From Neptuniibacter sp. (GTDB lineage Bacteria; Pseudomonadota; Gammaproteobacteria; Pseudomonadales; Balneatricaceae), in assembly GCA_030149405.1 (NCBI GenBank), contig JASBRM010000222.1, positions 1 to 18,783 on the forward strand: a stretch of DNA of 18,783 nucleotides, given 5' to 3'. The stretch's first letter is position 1, and each line of letters begins with the position of its first letter. This document shows positions 9,056 to 18,284 of the stretch, piece after piece. The translations under genes were made by a program, and so were the position numbers. The notes beneath the pieces are model-generated. The model saw nothing but the letters and a program-made list of their open reading frames with translations. It ran no database searches and was not told the DNA's origin.

Positions 9056-9084
9056 AAAAAAGCCGCACAATGTGCGGCTTTTTT
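9056..9084. terminator. Strong bidirectional intrinsic terminator after lipA
   Basis: A GC-rich 7-bp stem (GCCGCAC 9062-9068, GTGCGGC 9072-9078) with a 3-base AAT loop is flanked by six A on the left and six T on the right. It therefore works in both directions. On the minus strand it ends the lipB-lipA transcript 16 bases after the lipA stop. On the plus strand it would stop transcripts running on from the cytochrome gene through the OsmC-like gene. Confidence 0.93.
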
Positions 9085-9099
9085 ACAACAAGGGAGGCA

Positions 9100-10083
9100 T
9101 TAACCTACCTTTTCACCCTTTGCTTGCAGGTCGGCATGGTAAGAGGAACGAACTAAAGGCCCACATGCTGCATGCTTGAAGCCCATCTCTTTCGCCAGAC
9201 GACTGAATTCATCAAACTCTTCTGGTGTCACAAAACGCTCAACCTTAAGGTGACTACGGCTTGGCTGCAAATACTGACCAATGGTCAACATATCCACATC
9301 ATGAGCACGCAGATCTTTCATCACCTGTACTATTTCTTCATTAGTCTCGCCAATACCCACCATCAAACCTGATTTAGTACGAACATCAGGGTTCTTAGCT
9401 TTGTACTTTTTCAGCAGGCGCAATGACCACTCATAATCAGATCCAGGTCTCACCGCCTTATACAAGCGTGGCACGGTTTCCATATTATGATTGAAAACAT
9501 CAGGTTGTGTCTCAGTCAGAATATCGATTGCGATGTCCATACGTCCACGGAAATCTGGTACCAGGATTTCCATTTCAATGCTGGGTACCTGCTTACGGGT
9601 TTCAGTCACGCAGTTAGCAAAATGCTGAGCACCTCCATCACGCAGGTCATCACGATCCACAGAGGTAACAACAACGTAACGCAGTCCCATATCTGCGATA
9701 GCGTCTGCCATCTCTTTAGGCTCATTTTCATCCAGAGCATTAGGTCGACCATGAGCAACATCACAAAATGGACAGCGGCGGGTACAGATGTCCCCCATAA
9801 TCATGAAAGTAGCTGTGCCATGGCTGAAACATTCACCCAGGTTAGGACAGCTTGCTTCTTCGCATACTGAAGCCAGTTTATGCTTACGCAACTTATTTTT
9901 GATACGCGTAACTTCAGCATTAGAGCCCATTCGCACGCGTAACCAATCTGGTTTACGTGGCATATCTTCTTTGGCAGTTGGAATCACCTTGATAGGAATG
10001 CGATCAACCTTATCAGCTCCTCGCAATTTGACTCCCTGCTCTACCTTCTTGTTAGAAGGTGTATTCGTTGTTTTTTCGGACAT
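9100..10083 (-). CDS. lipA: Lipoyl synthase LipA
   Basis: LipA is a radical-SAM enzyme that inserts two sulfur atoms into the octanoyl group on lipoate-dependent proteins (E2 subunits, glycine cleavage H protein). The 327-residue protein has both cluster sites: C74, C79 and C85 hold the auxiliary sulfur-donor cluster ([12 protein letters not shown]), and C100, C104 and C107 (CTRRCPFC) hold the radical-SAM cluster. The RSSYHAD segment near the C-terminus (312-318) gives the serine ligand of the auxiliary cluster. The N-terminal 40 residues are polar and variable. It follows lipB by seven bases and is ended by the strong terminator, so it is the last gene of the operon. Complete, no oddities. 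Confidence 0.98.
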   Translation of the reverse strand: MSEKTTNTPSNKKVEQGVKLRGADKVDRIPIKVIPTAKEDMPRKPDWLRVRMGSNAEVTRIKNKLRKHKLASVCEEASCPNLGECFSHGTATFMIMGDICTRRCPFCDVAHGRPNALDENEPKEMADAIADMGLRYVVVTSVDRDDLRDGGAQHFANCVTETRKQVPSIEMEILVPDFRGRMDIAIDILTETQPDVFNHNMETVPRLYKAVRPGSDYEWSLRLLKKYKAKNPDVRTKSGLMVGIGETNEEIVQVMKDLRAHDVDMLTIGQYLQPSRSHLKVERFVTPEEFDEFSRLAKEMGFKHAACGPLVRSSYHADLQAKGEKVG

Positions 10084-10090
10084 GTAGTTC

Positions 10091-10738
10091 TCAATCCAGA
10101 GAGTTTAGCCGGGTTATTTCTGCATACCCGATCTTATTAATTAAAAGTTTTAATAAACGTTCTGCTACTTCAGCCTGATCTAGGTTGCCCACCAGTGTAG
10201 CTAACTGGGTCATTGCCATCCCCGCATAACCACATGGGTTAATACGAAGGAAGGGTTCAAGATCCATATCCAGGTTCAGAGCTAATCCATGAAATGAACA
10301 ACCTCTGCGTACCCTCAAGCCCAGTGAGGCAATCTTATTATCATTGACGTAAACGCCCGGAGCATCAGGTTTTGCATAGGCTTCAACCTCATATTCCTTT
10401 AGTGTTTCTACTACGGACTCTTCCATAATAGTCACTAGCTCACGTACGCCGATTTTCTTTCTTTTTAGATTCAGCAACAGATAAATTACAAGCTGCCCCG
10501 GACCATGATAGGTAACCTGACCACCACGGTCGACTTGAACAACCGGAATATCACCCGTTCCCAGAAGGTGCTCTTCTTTGCCTGCCTGGCCCTGTGTGAA
10601 TACAGGTTCATGCTGTAACGCCCAGATCTCATCAGTAGCAGAGTCATCGCGCTCATTGGTGAACTGTTGCATTCTAAGCCAGGTGGGTTCATACGGCAGC
10701 ACACCCAGGTTACGAATAATAACTTTATCTGTAACCAT
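10091..10738 (-). CDS. lipB: Octanoyl-[acyl carrier protein]:protein N-octanoyltransferase LipB
   Basis: LipB moves octanoate from acyl carrier protein to a target lysine on lipoate-dependent enzymes, making the substrate for LipA. The 215-residue length is typical. The [12 protein letters not shown] signature is at 71-82, the catalytic lysine is K135 in NKIASLGLR, and the acyl-accepting cysteine is C169 in [19 protein letters not shown] (46-54) is also conserved. Its ATG overlaps the ybeD stop by one base (TGATG on the minus strand), which points to coupled translation. The pairing with lipA matches the two-step endogenous pathway. Confidence 0.98.
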   Translation of the reverse strand: MVTDKVIIRNLGVLPYEPTWLRMQQFTNERDDSATDEIWALQHEPVFTQGQAGKEEHLLGTGDIPVVQVDRGGQVTYHGPGQLVIYLLLNLKRKKIGVRELVTIMEESVVETLKEYEVEAYAKPDAPGVYVNDNKIASLGLRVRRGCSFHGLALNLDMDLEPFLRINPCGYAGMAMTQLATLVGNLDQAEVAERLLKLLINKIGYAEITRLNSLD

Positions 10739-11016
10739 CAGATGACCATCTTAACACGATCTGATTTCATCAGCGCTTCGTGTAAAGCTTTTAACTGATC
10801 AACTCCCTGAGCTGTGATTTTAAATCGTACCGACTGGAAGTTACCGTTGCGGCTGTCTTGGACTGAAACCGTTCCAAGATCAAAATCAGGTACATGGACC
10901 TGCACAATCTCTATAACATGGCTTTGAAAATCTGGACCACCAATGCCTACCGCTTTAATTGGGTAGTTGGGACATGGAAATTCAATCTTTGGGGGTTCTT
11001 GCTGTTTATCCGACAT
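10738..11016 (-). CDS. ybeD: YbeD-like DUF493 (UPF0250) protein
   Basis: This is a 92-residue ACT-like small cytoplasmic protein of the DUF493 family. Typical features are the [12 protein letters not shown] segment (13-24), a central beta-rich region, and the end VKMVI at 88-92. No catalytic residues are evident and the molecular function is not established. A link with lipoate metabolism has been suggested from its constant place directly before lipB in many gammaproteobacteria. It starts nine bases after the transaminase stop and overlaps lipB by one base, so it is part of the same operon. Confidence 0.93.
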   Translation of the reverse strand: MSDKQQEPPKIEFPCPNYPIKAVGIGGPDFQSHVIEIVQVHVPDFDLGTVSVQDSRNGNFQSVRFKITAQGVDQLKALHEALMKSDRVKMVI

Positions 11017-11025
11017 ATTTTTAAC

Positions 11026-11889
11026 TTACTTATTATGCTCGCCCGCCATCAACTGGCGTTGATAGTCACTGAACAATTCAAACATTTTGTTCCATAGCGG
11101 CCCTTTAAGGCCATCACCAATCCTATTTCCATCCACTTCAATCACTGGAATGATACCTCGGGTGGAACTACATACCCAAACCTCATCTGCACTGAGTAGC
11201 CTTTCGTAATCTACATCCAGCTCCTGATACTGGATGCCATGCTCATCTGCCAGTTCCAGTATCAGTTGCCTGGTAATTCCACCGAGAATTTCTGAACTGC
11301 GCTTCGGGGTAAATAAAACGCCACGTTTCACCAGAAATAGGTTACATGCGGTACCTTCTGTTAAACGCTGATCCCGGGAGAGCAGAGCCTCATCTGCTCC
11401 TTCATCCTTTGCCTGCTGTAACACCAGAATATTGGGTAACAGACAAGTTGATTTGATATCACACCGATGCCAACGCAGATCTTCGGACACCACAGCTTTG
11501 ATCGGTTTAATATCATCTGCACCCGCCTGCCATATATCTTTTATCTCAGAGCAGCAGGCGAATATTGTCGGTTCCATCGTATCATCATAGGCATGGCTTC
11601 TGCGGCCTGCATTCCCTCGGGTTATCTGAAGGTACACTGAGAGATTACCACCACCATTGGCCGCAACCAGCTGGGTCAGTACCTGTTCCCAGTCAACATC
11701 AGATTTAATACGTATGGCTCTTAAGCTGTGATTTAAACGCTCAAGATGCTCTTTCATTCGAAAGCCTACGCCCTGATAGAAGGGTATAACTTCATACACA
11801 CTGTCTCCAAACAGAAAGCCGCGATCAAAGACTGATACTTTGGCTTCATGTTCAGGTAAGAACTGACCGTTCAAATAAACTGTTTGCAT
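11026..11889 (-). CDS. dat: D-amino-acid (D-alanine) transaminase, PLP fold type IV
   Basis: Fold type IV PLP enzyme of 287 residues. The PLP lysine is K146 in CDIKSTCLLPN, and E178 in LTEGTACN is the residue beside the pyridine nitrogen. FDRGFLFGDSVYEV (21-34) is the usual N-terminal core. R96/R97 and H99 (GRRSHAY) match the arginine and histidine that hold the substrate carboxylate in D-amino-acid transaminases, which favours that call over branched-chain aminotransferase or 4-amino-4-deoxychorismate lyase. The reaction exchanges D-alanine and 2-oxoglutarate with pyruvate and D-glutamate. It lies between dacA, whose family releases D-alanine, and ybeD-lipB-lipA. A probable terminator stands just upstream, so it may rely on read-through or a weak local promoter. 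Confidence 0.88.
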   Translation of the reverse strand: MQTVYLNGQFLPEHEAKVSVFDRGFLFGDSVYEVIPFYQGVGFRMKEHLERLNHSLRAIRIKSDVDWEQVLTQLVAANGGGNLSVYLQITRGNAGRRSHAYDDTMEPTIFACCSEIKDIWQAGADDIKPIKAVVSEDLRWHRCDIKSTCLLPNILVLQQAKDEGADEALLSRDQRLTEGTACNLFLVKRGVLFTPKRSSEILGGITRQLILELADEHGIQYQELDVDYERLLSADEVWVCSSTRGIIPVIEVDGNRIGDGLKGPLWNKMFELFSDYQRQLMAGEHNK

Positions 11890-11909
11890 AGTACTTTCAT
11901 AAGGTACTT

Positions 11910-11947
11910 AAAATAAGAATGCCCACACCTTCACAAGATGCGGGCAT
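11910..11947 (-). terminator. Probable intrinsic terminator after dacA
   Basis: On the minus strand ATGCCCGCA (11947-11939) pairs with TGTGGGCAT (11927-11919), a 9-bp stem with one G-U pair and an 11-base loop, followed by the interrupted T-rich TCTTATTTT (11918-11910). It lies 32 bases after the dacA stop and 20 bases before the transaminase ATG. The imperfect T-run suggests incomplete termination. Confidence 0.6.
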
Positions 11948-11979
11948 CCATCAAAAATTAAAGGCTATGTGTATAACTT

Positions 11980-13137
11980 TTAGCCTATGAGACTGGTAAA
12001 GAACAGCATAATCGCATGCCAAATCTTCTTCAGAAAGCCTGCTTCAGGAACATTATCCATTGCGACCAGAGGCACTTCTTTAACTACCTGTCCATCCAGA
12101 GTCACTTTCACCTTGCCGACTTCCTGGCCTTTGACCAGAGGCGCTTTAATTACGCGCTCAACATCCATAGATGCTTCCAAATTATCAGCTTGGCCACGAG
12201 GGATAGTTACAAACAGATCCTCAGTAATGCCCATCCGTACCTGATCAACTTCGCCCGCCCAGACTTTACTGGTGTTCAACAGGATATTTCTCTCGAATAG
12301 CTTATGCGTTCTGTAATACCGGAATGCGTAGGAAAGCAGCTTTTGGCTTTCACGAGCACGGGCCTCTTCATCTGCAGTGCCTAACACCACAGAGATCAGA
12401 CGCATATTGTCACGTTTCGCAGAAGCAACCAGGCAGTAACCAGCCGCTTTGGTGTAACCGGTTTTTAGACCATCAACCGTTTTATCTCGCCATAACAGCT
12501 TGTTGCGATTCGGTTGGCGGATCTTGTTATAAGTGAAATACTTTTCTGAATAGATATCATAGTGTTCAGGAAAATCCTGAATGATTGCCTTCGCTAAAAG
12601 TGCTAGGTCATAAGCCGAGGAAACATGATCTTCATTAGGAAGACCTGTTGAATTCAGGAAATGGCTATTCTTCATGCCCAGCAAACTTGCATGCTGATTC
12701 ATCAGATCCGCAAAAGCGGCTTCGCTGCCTGCAATATGCTCAGCAACTGCAACCGATGCATCATTGCCAGACTGAATCACAATACCTTTCATAAGGTCAT
12801 AAAGGCTGACCTGAGTACCTTCACGTATAAACATACGCGACCCCTGAGTCCGCCAGGCTTTTTCACTCACCAGCACCAGATCATCTTTGCTGACATTGCC
12901 TTTACTCAGCTCGTACTCAAGGATGTACGCAGTCATCATTTTGGTCAGACTGGCGGGTTCAAAGCGGCCATGCTCATTTTTAGCAGCAATAATTTTCCCG
13001 GTATCTGCATCCATCACCAGATATGCGGTTGCTGCTATTTGTGGTTCAGCCGGAATAAGTGGTGTAACCGCCTTTGCCTGAACAGTAAATACAACTAAAA
13101 ATACAACTAAAAGTAACTTTGATACCTTATTAAACAT
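11980..13137 (-). CDS. dacA: D-alanyl-D-alanine carboxypeptidase DacA (PBP5/PBP6 type)
   Basis: DacA removes the terminal D-alanine from peptidoglycan pentapeptides in the periplasm. The 385-residue protein has a signal peptide (1-23, cleavage after AKA), a serine-peptidase domain and a C-terminal PBP5 beta domain. Active-site motifs are S63-L-T-K66, S123-G-N125 and K225-T-G227. The last 20 residues (FLKKIWHAIMLFF region) form an amphipathic helix that anchors PBP5 to the outer face of the inner membrane. The start has GGA about six bases before the ATG. It lies 42 bases after rlpA. A probable terminator follows, so it seems to end the cell-wall gene cluster. Confidence 0.97.
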   Translation of the reverse strand: MFNKVSKLLLVVFLVVFTVQAKAVTPLIPAEPQIAATAYLVMDADTGKIIAAKNEHGRFEPASLTKMMTAYILEYELSKGNVSKDDLVLVSEKAWRTQGSRMFIREGTQVSLYDLMKGIVIQSGNDASVAVAEHIAGSEAAFADLMNQHASLLGMKNSHFLNSTGLPNEDHVSSAYDLALLAKAIIQDFPEHYDIYSEKYFTYNKIRQPNRNKLLWRDKTVDGLKTGYTKAAGYCLVASAKRDNMRLISVVLGTADEEARARESQKLLSYAFRYYRTHKLFERNILLNTSKVWAGEVDQVRMGITEDLFVTIPRGQADNLEASMDVERVIKAPLVKGQEVGKVKVTLDGQVVKEVPLVAMDNVPEAGFLKKIWHAIMLFFTSLIG

Positions 13138-13179
13138 GGTCTTCCATCAAATTTGAGTGATGTTGAAGTCTAAAGCCGC

Positions 13180-14001
13180 CTAGGGATAGTCTACCAAACG
13201 AGGGTTTGAATAGCCCAGCTGTTCTAATCGATTTGTTAGTTCAGCAAGTGAAGATGTGCTCTGTAATGGCCCCAATTGAACCCGATAGATTGTTTTACCG
13301 TCCGACATCGATCCGGTTCTGGTAATAACTGCCAACTGATTGAAGGCATTGCGAAGCTTACTTTCGACCTGAAGTGCGGATGTGCGATTGGAATACGCAC
13401 CTACCTGTAAATAGCGACCAGCTACATTTTGTTCTGGTTGCGGAGTTGTGACTGCTACCACATTACTTGGGCGCTGCCATGCGCGCGGATCAATTGCTTC
13501 AATACGCACCCGCGCAGTACCGTGTTTCAACATATCCAGTTTTGAAGCTGCGGCATACGAAAGATCGATCAGACGACTACCATGAAAAGGCCCCCGATCA
13601 TTCACCCGAACAATCACCTGCTTATTATTTGCCAGATTAGTAACCCTGACATAGGTAGGAATGGGTAGGGACTTATGAGCGGCCGACATCTGGTACATAT
13701 CATAGATCTCCCCATTGGAGGTCTTGTGGCCATGGAACTTCTTGCCATACCAGGAAGCTGTTCCAGTTTCGACATACCCCTGAGAGCTGGACATTACATA
13801 GTAACGCTTTCCAAAAACGGTATAAGGGCTTTTGTTGCCACCTCGGCTCTTGGGCTCCACCCGAGGCACTGCATCTTTGACATGTGATACGTCAACCGGG
13901 CGATCCGGTGCCTTATCATGCCTCATGGAGTAACGACCGCTATTTGAGGAACAGCCCGCAATGCCAATAACGATGATAAGGATTAAAAGCCTTCGAAACA
14001 T
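13180..14001 (-). CDS. rlpA: Septal ring lytic transglycosylase RlpA (lipoprotein, DPBB + SPOR)
   Basis: RlpA is an outer-membrane lipoprotein; in Pseudomonas it cleaves denuded (peptide-free) glycan at the septum. From the ATG at 14001 the protein has 273 residues: a lipoprotein signal ending in I-A-G-C with C17, a linker, a double-psi beta-barrel domain (about 77-170) and a C-terminal SPOR domain (about 195-270) that binds denuded septal glycan. Residues corresponding to the catalytic set of Pseudomonas RlpA are present: E98 (NGEIYD), H109 (AAHKSLP) and D135 (VNDRGPF). A TTG at 14022 would add seven polar residues before the signal peptide and is less likely. It follows mltB by 27 bases. 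Confidence 0.95.
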   Translation of the reverse strand: MFRRLLILIIVIGIAGCSSNSGRYSMRHDKAPDRPVDVSHVKDAVPRVEPKSRGGNKSPYTVFGKRYYVMSSSQGYVETGTASWYGKKFHGHKTSNGEIYDMYQMSAAHKSLPIPTYVRVTNLANNKQVIVRVNDRGPFHGSRLIDLSYAAASKLDMLKHGTARVRIEAIDPRAWQRPSNVVAVTTPQPEQNVAGRYLQVGAYSNRTSALQVESKLRNAFNQLAVITRTGSMSDGKTIYRVQLGPLQSTSSLAELTNRLEQLGYSNPRLVDYP

Positions 14002-14028
14002 TTTCAACTGATCAATACCCAATCCAAT

Positions 14029-15177
14029 TTATTGAGCCGTGCTGTAAGCTCTTTTTATCTCTTCACTTAAACGATACACAGCCATAGCGTAGAGATTACT
14101 GTGGTTATAACGGGTTATCACGTAAAAGTTATGCAAACCGAGCCAGTATTGCAGATCTTCTTCTATCTCAAGGCGAAGTAACGTTGCCTTGCCTTCAGGA
14201 GCCAAGTCCAGCTTCGACTTAACTCCTCGACCCTGCCATTCACCAATCGTTACTTTTGGAATCAAATCCTTGCGCCCCTTGCCAAACCAATCATCTTTCA
14301 GTGTCGCGGGCAGGCTCACTGCACTGATTACCGGTTCACCTGTTTTCCAGCCATGGACAGCAAAATAGTTTGCAACACTGCCTATTGCATCGGTTTTATT
14401 GTTCCAGATATCTCGCTTACCATCCTGATCAAAATCGACGGCATAATTACGGTAGCTGGAAGGGATAAATTGACCATATCCCATCGCACCAGCATAAGAG
14501 CCTTTAAGCGAGGTTACGTCTACCTGCTCTTCCTTCACAAGTCGAAGGTACTCTTTTAATTGACCACGGAAAAACTTACTGCGACGCGGATAATCAAACC
14601 CTAATGTTGCAAGAGCATCGAGGACACGGTAACTGCCTGTAATTCTGCCATAACGGGTTTCAACTCCAATAATTGCTACGATAATTTCTGGCGGAACCCC
14701 ATAAACCTGTTCTGCACGTTCCAGCACAGTTTTATTTTCCTGCCAAAACTTAACCCCTTGCGATATACGCTTAGGCTCAATAAAGATTTTGCGGTACTTG
14801 CCCCATGTAAGGCGTCCTTCAGCAGGTCTGGAGATCGCTTTCAGAATAGATTCCTGACGCTTAGCTTCACTCAGGACCGATGTAAGGTACTGTTCACTGA
14901 AGCCCTCTTCCATCATCTCTTGGATAAATAATTGAGCATCCGGATATTCAGGGTAACTGTCGTATCGAACGACCGTTTCTTCCTCTGTTTTAGTCGAGGT
15001 TTGCGAACCCTGTTTAGGAGCCTGATTTTTAGCTTGCGGTGATTGAGATTCCTGCGCGCTTTTTTGTTGAGTGCCTTCAACTCCTGCAGAAGATTCAGCA
15101 TCAGGTTGGAATGAGCAACCGCCTAAAGCTAATCCCATTGCTATTAGGCTCGTAGCGAAGAGCTTTTGTTTTCTCAT
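14029..15177 (-). CDS. mltB: Membrane-bound lytic murein transglycosylase B (MltB/SltB1 family)
   Basis: The enzyme cuts peptidoglycan glycan strands, leaving 1,6-anhydroMurNAc ends. From the ATG at 15177 it has 382 residues: a lipoprotein signal ending in L-G-G-C with C21, a Gln/Ser/Lys-rich linker (about 25-70) and the MltB lysozyme-like domain (about 75-375). The catalytic glutamate is E173 in GVETRYG, and the AGAMGYGQFIPSSY segment (229-242) is diagnostic. An EF-hand-like loop DFDQDGKRDIW (248-258) matches the calcium site known in Slt35. The chosen start has GAGGA seven bases before it; a GTG at 15204 would place nine residues ahead of the signal peptide. It follows rodA by 45 bases and precedes rlpA. 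Confidence 0.95.
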   Translation of the reverse strand: MRKQKLFATSLIAMGLALGGCSFQPDAESSAGVEGTQQKSAQESQSPQAKNQAPKQGSQTSTKTEEETVVRYDSYPEYPDAQLFIQEMMEEGFSEQYLTSVLSEAKRQESILKAISRPAEGRLTWGKYRKIFIEPKRISQGVKFWQENKTVLERAEQVYGVPPEIIVAIIGVETRYGRITGSYRVLDALATLGFDYPRRSKFFRGQLKEYLRLVKEEQVDVTSLKGSYAGAMGYGQFIPSSYRNYAVDFDQDGKRDIWNNKTDAIGSVANYFAVHGWKTGEPVISAVSLPATLKDDWFGKGRKDLIPKVTIGEWQGRGVKSKLDLAPEGKATLLRLEIEEDLQYWLGLHNFYVITRYNHSNLYAMAVYRLSEEIKRAYSTAQ

Positions 15178-15222
15178 CCTTGTATCCTCAAAATGTTGAA
15201 CCACAAATATTTCACTATGACC

Positions 15223-16365
15223 TTACTTTAACAACATGGTTCGATAACTGTGAATTGACATTATGATGCCGAAACCGGCCATCAGCGTCACTATGGAAGT
15301 ACCGCCATAACTTACCAATGGTAACGGCACGCCCACCACTGGTAACAACCCACTTACCATGCCGATATTAACAAACACATACACAAAGAAAGTTAAAATC
15401 AGGCTACCTGCTAATAGTCGTCCAAAACTATCAGGGGCCTGTGCGGCAATAACAAGACCTCGGGCGATAATCAGAAGATATAAGCTCAACAGTATCAACA
15501 CCCCTATCAAGCCCAGTTCCTCTGCAACTACCGCGATAATAAAGTCGGTATGTGACTCTGGTAAAAAGTCTAACTGTGACTGGGTTCCGCTTAACCAACC
15601 CTTACCGTATACCCCGCCGGAGCCGATTGCCGTCTTAGACTGGATAATGTTCCACCCCGAACCCAAAGGATCACTTTCAGGATCAAGAAACGTCAGCACC
15701 CTCTGCTTCTGATAATCTTTCATCACCGCCCACAAGCCTGGTAATGCTGCCCCAGCAACACCTACGGCAGAGAATATGTAACGCCAGCGAATGCCCGACA
15801 GCAGAAGCACGAAAATCCCAGAAGACGCTATCAGCAAGGAGGTACCCAAGTCAGGCTGTTTCATGATCAGTACCGTGGGTAATCCGATCAAAACCAGACT
15901 AATGAAAACATGTTTGATACTTGGCGGTAACGGCCTGTGCGCAAGGAAAAAAGCGACCGTAAGCGGTAAAACCAATTTCATAATCTCTGAGGGCTGAAAA
16001 CGAAAGCCGGGTAATGCCAACCAGCGTTGAGCACCTTTAGCCCCAACCCCAAAGAGTATTACAGCCACCAACAACCCGATACCTATCACATACAACCATG
16101 GGGCCCAACGCCCAAGAAACCTTGGCGTGAGCTGAGCCAACACAATCATAACAAAGAAACCCGCCGCCATACGGATAGCCTGACGGATCACATAACCAAG
16201 GTCCTGTCCGGATGCACTGTAAAGTACAAACAACCCGAAGCTACACAGTAAAATCAACAGGATCAGTAGCCATCCATCCAGATGGGTGTAGCTCCAGAGG
16301 CTGGGCCGGGTTCTCAAATGATCATGAGCTTCCGGCATATAGCGTTCAAATTCGCGACTGTTCAC
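15223..16365 (-). CDS. rodA: Peptidoglycan glycosyltransferase RodA (SEDS family)
   Basis: RodA polymerises lipid II into glycan strands in the elongasome and works with PBP2. The 380-residue protein has about ten membrane helices from residue 31 onward. The catalytic aspartate of SEDS enzymes is D274 in LPESHTDFI. Other signatures are the QRWLALPGFRFQPSE loop (113-127), KQPDLGTS (169-176) and the C-terminal GVPLPLVSYGGTS (345-357). The GTG start overlaps the mrdA stop by four bases (GTGA), which argues for translational coupling. An ATG nine codons later is an alternative because the cytoplasmic N-terminus is about 18 residues longer than usual. The gene is also known as mrdB. Confidence 0.97.
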   Translation of the reverse strand: MNSREFERYMPEAHDHLRTRPSLWSYTHLDGWLLILLILLCSFGLFVLYSASGQDLGYVIRQAIRMAAGFFVMIVLAQLTPRFLGRWAPWLYVIGIGLLVAVILFGVGAKGAQRWLALPGFRFQPSEIMKLVLPLTVAFFLAHRPLPPSIKHVFISLVLIGLPTVLIMKQPDLGTSLLIASSGIFVLLLSGIRWRYIFSAVGVAGAALPGLWAVMKDYQKQRVLTFLDPESDPLGSGWNIIQSKTAIGSGGVYGKGWLSGTQSQLDFLPESHTDFIIAVVAEELGLIGVLILLSLYLLIIARGLVIAAQAPDSFGRLLAGSLILTFFVYVFVNIGMVSGLLPVVGVPLPLVSYGGTSIVTLMAGFGIIMSIHSYRTMLLK

Positions 16366-18254
16366 AACTCAATCTCATCAAGGAGCGGATCTGTGCCTAA
16401 TAGGTAAGCATCCATGATTTTACGTGCAATAGGTGCTGCGGTAGAAGAGCCACCGCCACCGTTTTCGACGACAACTGAAATCGCGATCTGTGGATCATCA
16501 ATTGGAGCAAATGCAACAAACAGGGCATGGTCTCGGTGAATTTCAGCAAGCTTCTCTGCATCGTACTCTTCATCCTGTTTAATACCAACAACCTGCGCAG
16601 TACCTGTTTTTCCGGCGATTTTATATTGAGCACCTGCTCCAGAAAGACGAGCCGTACCGGTTTCAGAATGCATTACATCATGCATGCTTTTGATAATTAC
16701 ATCCCAGTTTTTTTCCTGATTAAGCACCACATCCTGACGCGGTAACTGCACTGAAGTAACTTCAGGCATTTCCAAATTTTGGCTGCCGTCTTCGGCTTCG
16801 GTTTTAATCCCTTGTAGCATGCGAGGTTGAACCCACTTACCCCGGTTTGCGATCACAGCAGTTGCGGTTGCCAACTGCAATGGTGTTGACACCAGAAATC
16901 CTTGCCCAATACTCAAATTAAGAGAGTCGCCTGTATACCAAGACTCTTTTCTCCGTCTCTTTTTCCACTCTTTGGATGGCAGGATTTGGCCCAGCGCTTC
17001 TGGAAGATCAAGACTGGTGACAGACCCAAATCCGAAACGCCCCAGATAGTCCGACATAGGATCAACACCCATTTTATGAGCAACGTCATAGAACCAGGTA
17101 TCACAAGACTGGGAAATAGCCTCATTCATATTCACACGGCCATGACCAAATTTTTTCCAGTCACGGTACTTTCGCCCGCCTTTAGTCAAGGTGTACCAAC
17201 CGGGATCAAAAATTGTGTAACCTGGGCTCACTACGCCGGTATCTATAGCAGCAAGAGCGGTAATGGGTTTCACAGTGGAACCTGGTGGATATCCCCCTCG
17301 GATCGCTCTATTAAACAACGGTAGATCTCTGGAATCTCTTAGTGCTTCATAATCTTTCGAGGATATACCCGTTACAAACAGATTCGGGTCATAACCAGGC
17401 TTAGAAACCAAAGTCAGAATTCCACCGGTTTTAGGATCTATAGCGACTACTGATGCACGTCTGCCTTCAAGTAATCGTTCGGTTATCTGTTGTAACCGGA
17501 TATCCAGATGCAACTGAATATCCTTCCCCGGTTGTGGATCAGTTCTCTCCAGAACCCTCATCACACGACCACGAGCATTAGTTTCTACCTTCTGAAAACC
17601 CACCTCGCCATGAAGCTGATCCTCATAGAACTTTTCTATGCCCAGTTTTCCTATGTAATGGGTAGCGGAATAATTGCGCTCATCCACGCGCTGTAGCTCT
17701 GCTTCGTTGATTCGCCCTACATAGCCCATCGCATGAACCAGCGTTTCACCATAGGGATAATGGCGGATTAATTCAGCTTCCACCCTCACACCAGGTAGGC
17801 GGTGGTAGTTAACCGAAATAGTGGCGATTTCCTGCTCGTTCAAGCGGAAACGAACAGGAACGGATTCAAAGGAACGGCGACGTTGGCGCAGGCGCTTTTT
17901 GAAACGAAGCACTTCTTTATCAGTAATAGGGATCAGATCCCTCAGGTCCGCAAGCGTTTTATCAAGATCCTTCACTTCTTCCTTGAGGATAGTGACACTG
18001 TAACTTGGACGGTTATCCGCAAGCAGTACCCCGTTGCGGTCGTAGATCAGCCCTCTGTTGGGTGGTACAGGTTGTAGCTGGACCCGGTTGTCTTCAGACA
18101 TGGCGGCAAAACGCTCATGCTCAACAACCTGAAGATAAAACATACGTACAATCAGCACCAGAAGCAGAGATACCACAACAGCAAAAGCCAGAATAGCGCG
18201 AATTTTAAAAGTCCGGCTCTCTTTACTGTGATCCTTTAGGCGTTCTGTTGCCAT
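16362..18254 (-). CDS. mrdA: Penicillin-binding protein 2 (elongasome DD-transpeptidase)
   Basis: PBP2 cross-links new peptidoglycan during side-wall growth and activates RodA. The 630-residue protein has one N-terminal membrane anchor (about 18-40), a pedestal/dimerisation region (about 60-230) and a class B transpeptidase domain (about 265-615). Active-site motifs are S326-T-V-K329 in PPGSTVKP, S383-C-D385 (the SxD form usual for PBP2) and K549-T-G-T552 in AGKTGTAQ. The length is near E. coli PBP2 (633). It starts 30 bases after rlmH, has only a weak ribosome site, and overlaps rodA by four bases. The PBP2-RodA pairing is the expected functional unit. Confidence 0.98.
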   Translation of the reverse strand: MATERLKDHSKESRTFKIRAILAFAVVVSLLLVLIVRMFYLQVVEHERFAAMSEDNRVQLQPVPPNRGLIYDRNGVLLADNRPSYSVTILKEEVKDLDKTLADLRDLIPITDKEVLRFKKRLRQRRRSFESVPVRFRLNEQEIATISVNYHRLPGVRVEAELIRHYPYGETLVHAMGYVGRINEAELQRVDERNYSATHYIGKLGIEKFYEDQLHGEVGFQKVETNARGRVMRVLERTDPQPGKDIQLHLDIRLQQITERLLEGRRASVVAIDPKTGGILTLVSKPGYDPNLFVTGISSKDYEALRDSRDLPLFNRAIRGGYPPGSTVKPITALAAIDTGVVSPGYTIFDPGWYTLTKGGRKYRDWKKFGHGRVNMNEAISQSCDTWFYDVAHKMGVDPMSDYLGRFGFGSVTSLDLPEALGQILPSKEWKKRRRKESWYTGDSLNLSIGQGFLVSTPLQLATATAVIANRGKWVQPRMLQGIKTEAEDGSQNLEMPEVTSVQLPRQDVVLNQEKNWDVIIKSMHDVMHSETGTARLSGAGAQYKIAGKTGTAQVVGIKQDEEYDAEKLAEIHRDHALFVAFAPIDDPQIAISVVVENGGGGSSTAAPIARKIMDAYLLGTDPLLDEIEL

Positions 18255-18284
18255 ACTTTGATTCTAAACCTTCAACGGTTCTAA

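Noticed and set aside
14002..14022. TTG start for rlpA adding seven residues.
   Set aside because: The ATG at 14001 begins directly with the basic-hydrophobic lipoprotein signal; the extra polar residues do not fit.
15178..15204. GTG start for mltB adding nine residues.
   Set aside because: GAGGA lies seven bases before the ATG at 15177, which also starts the signal peptide properly.
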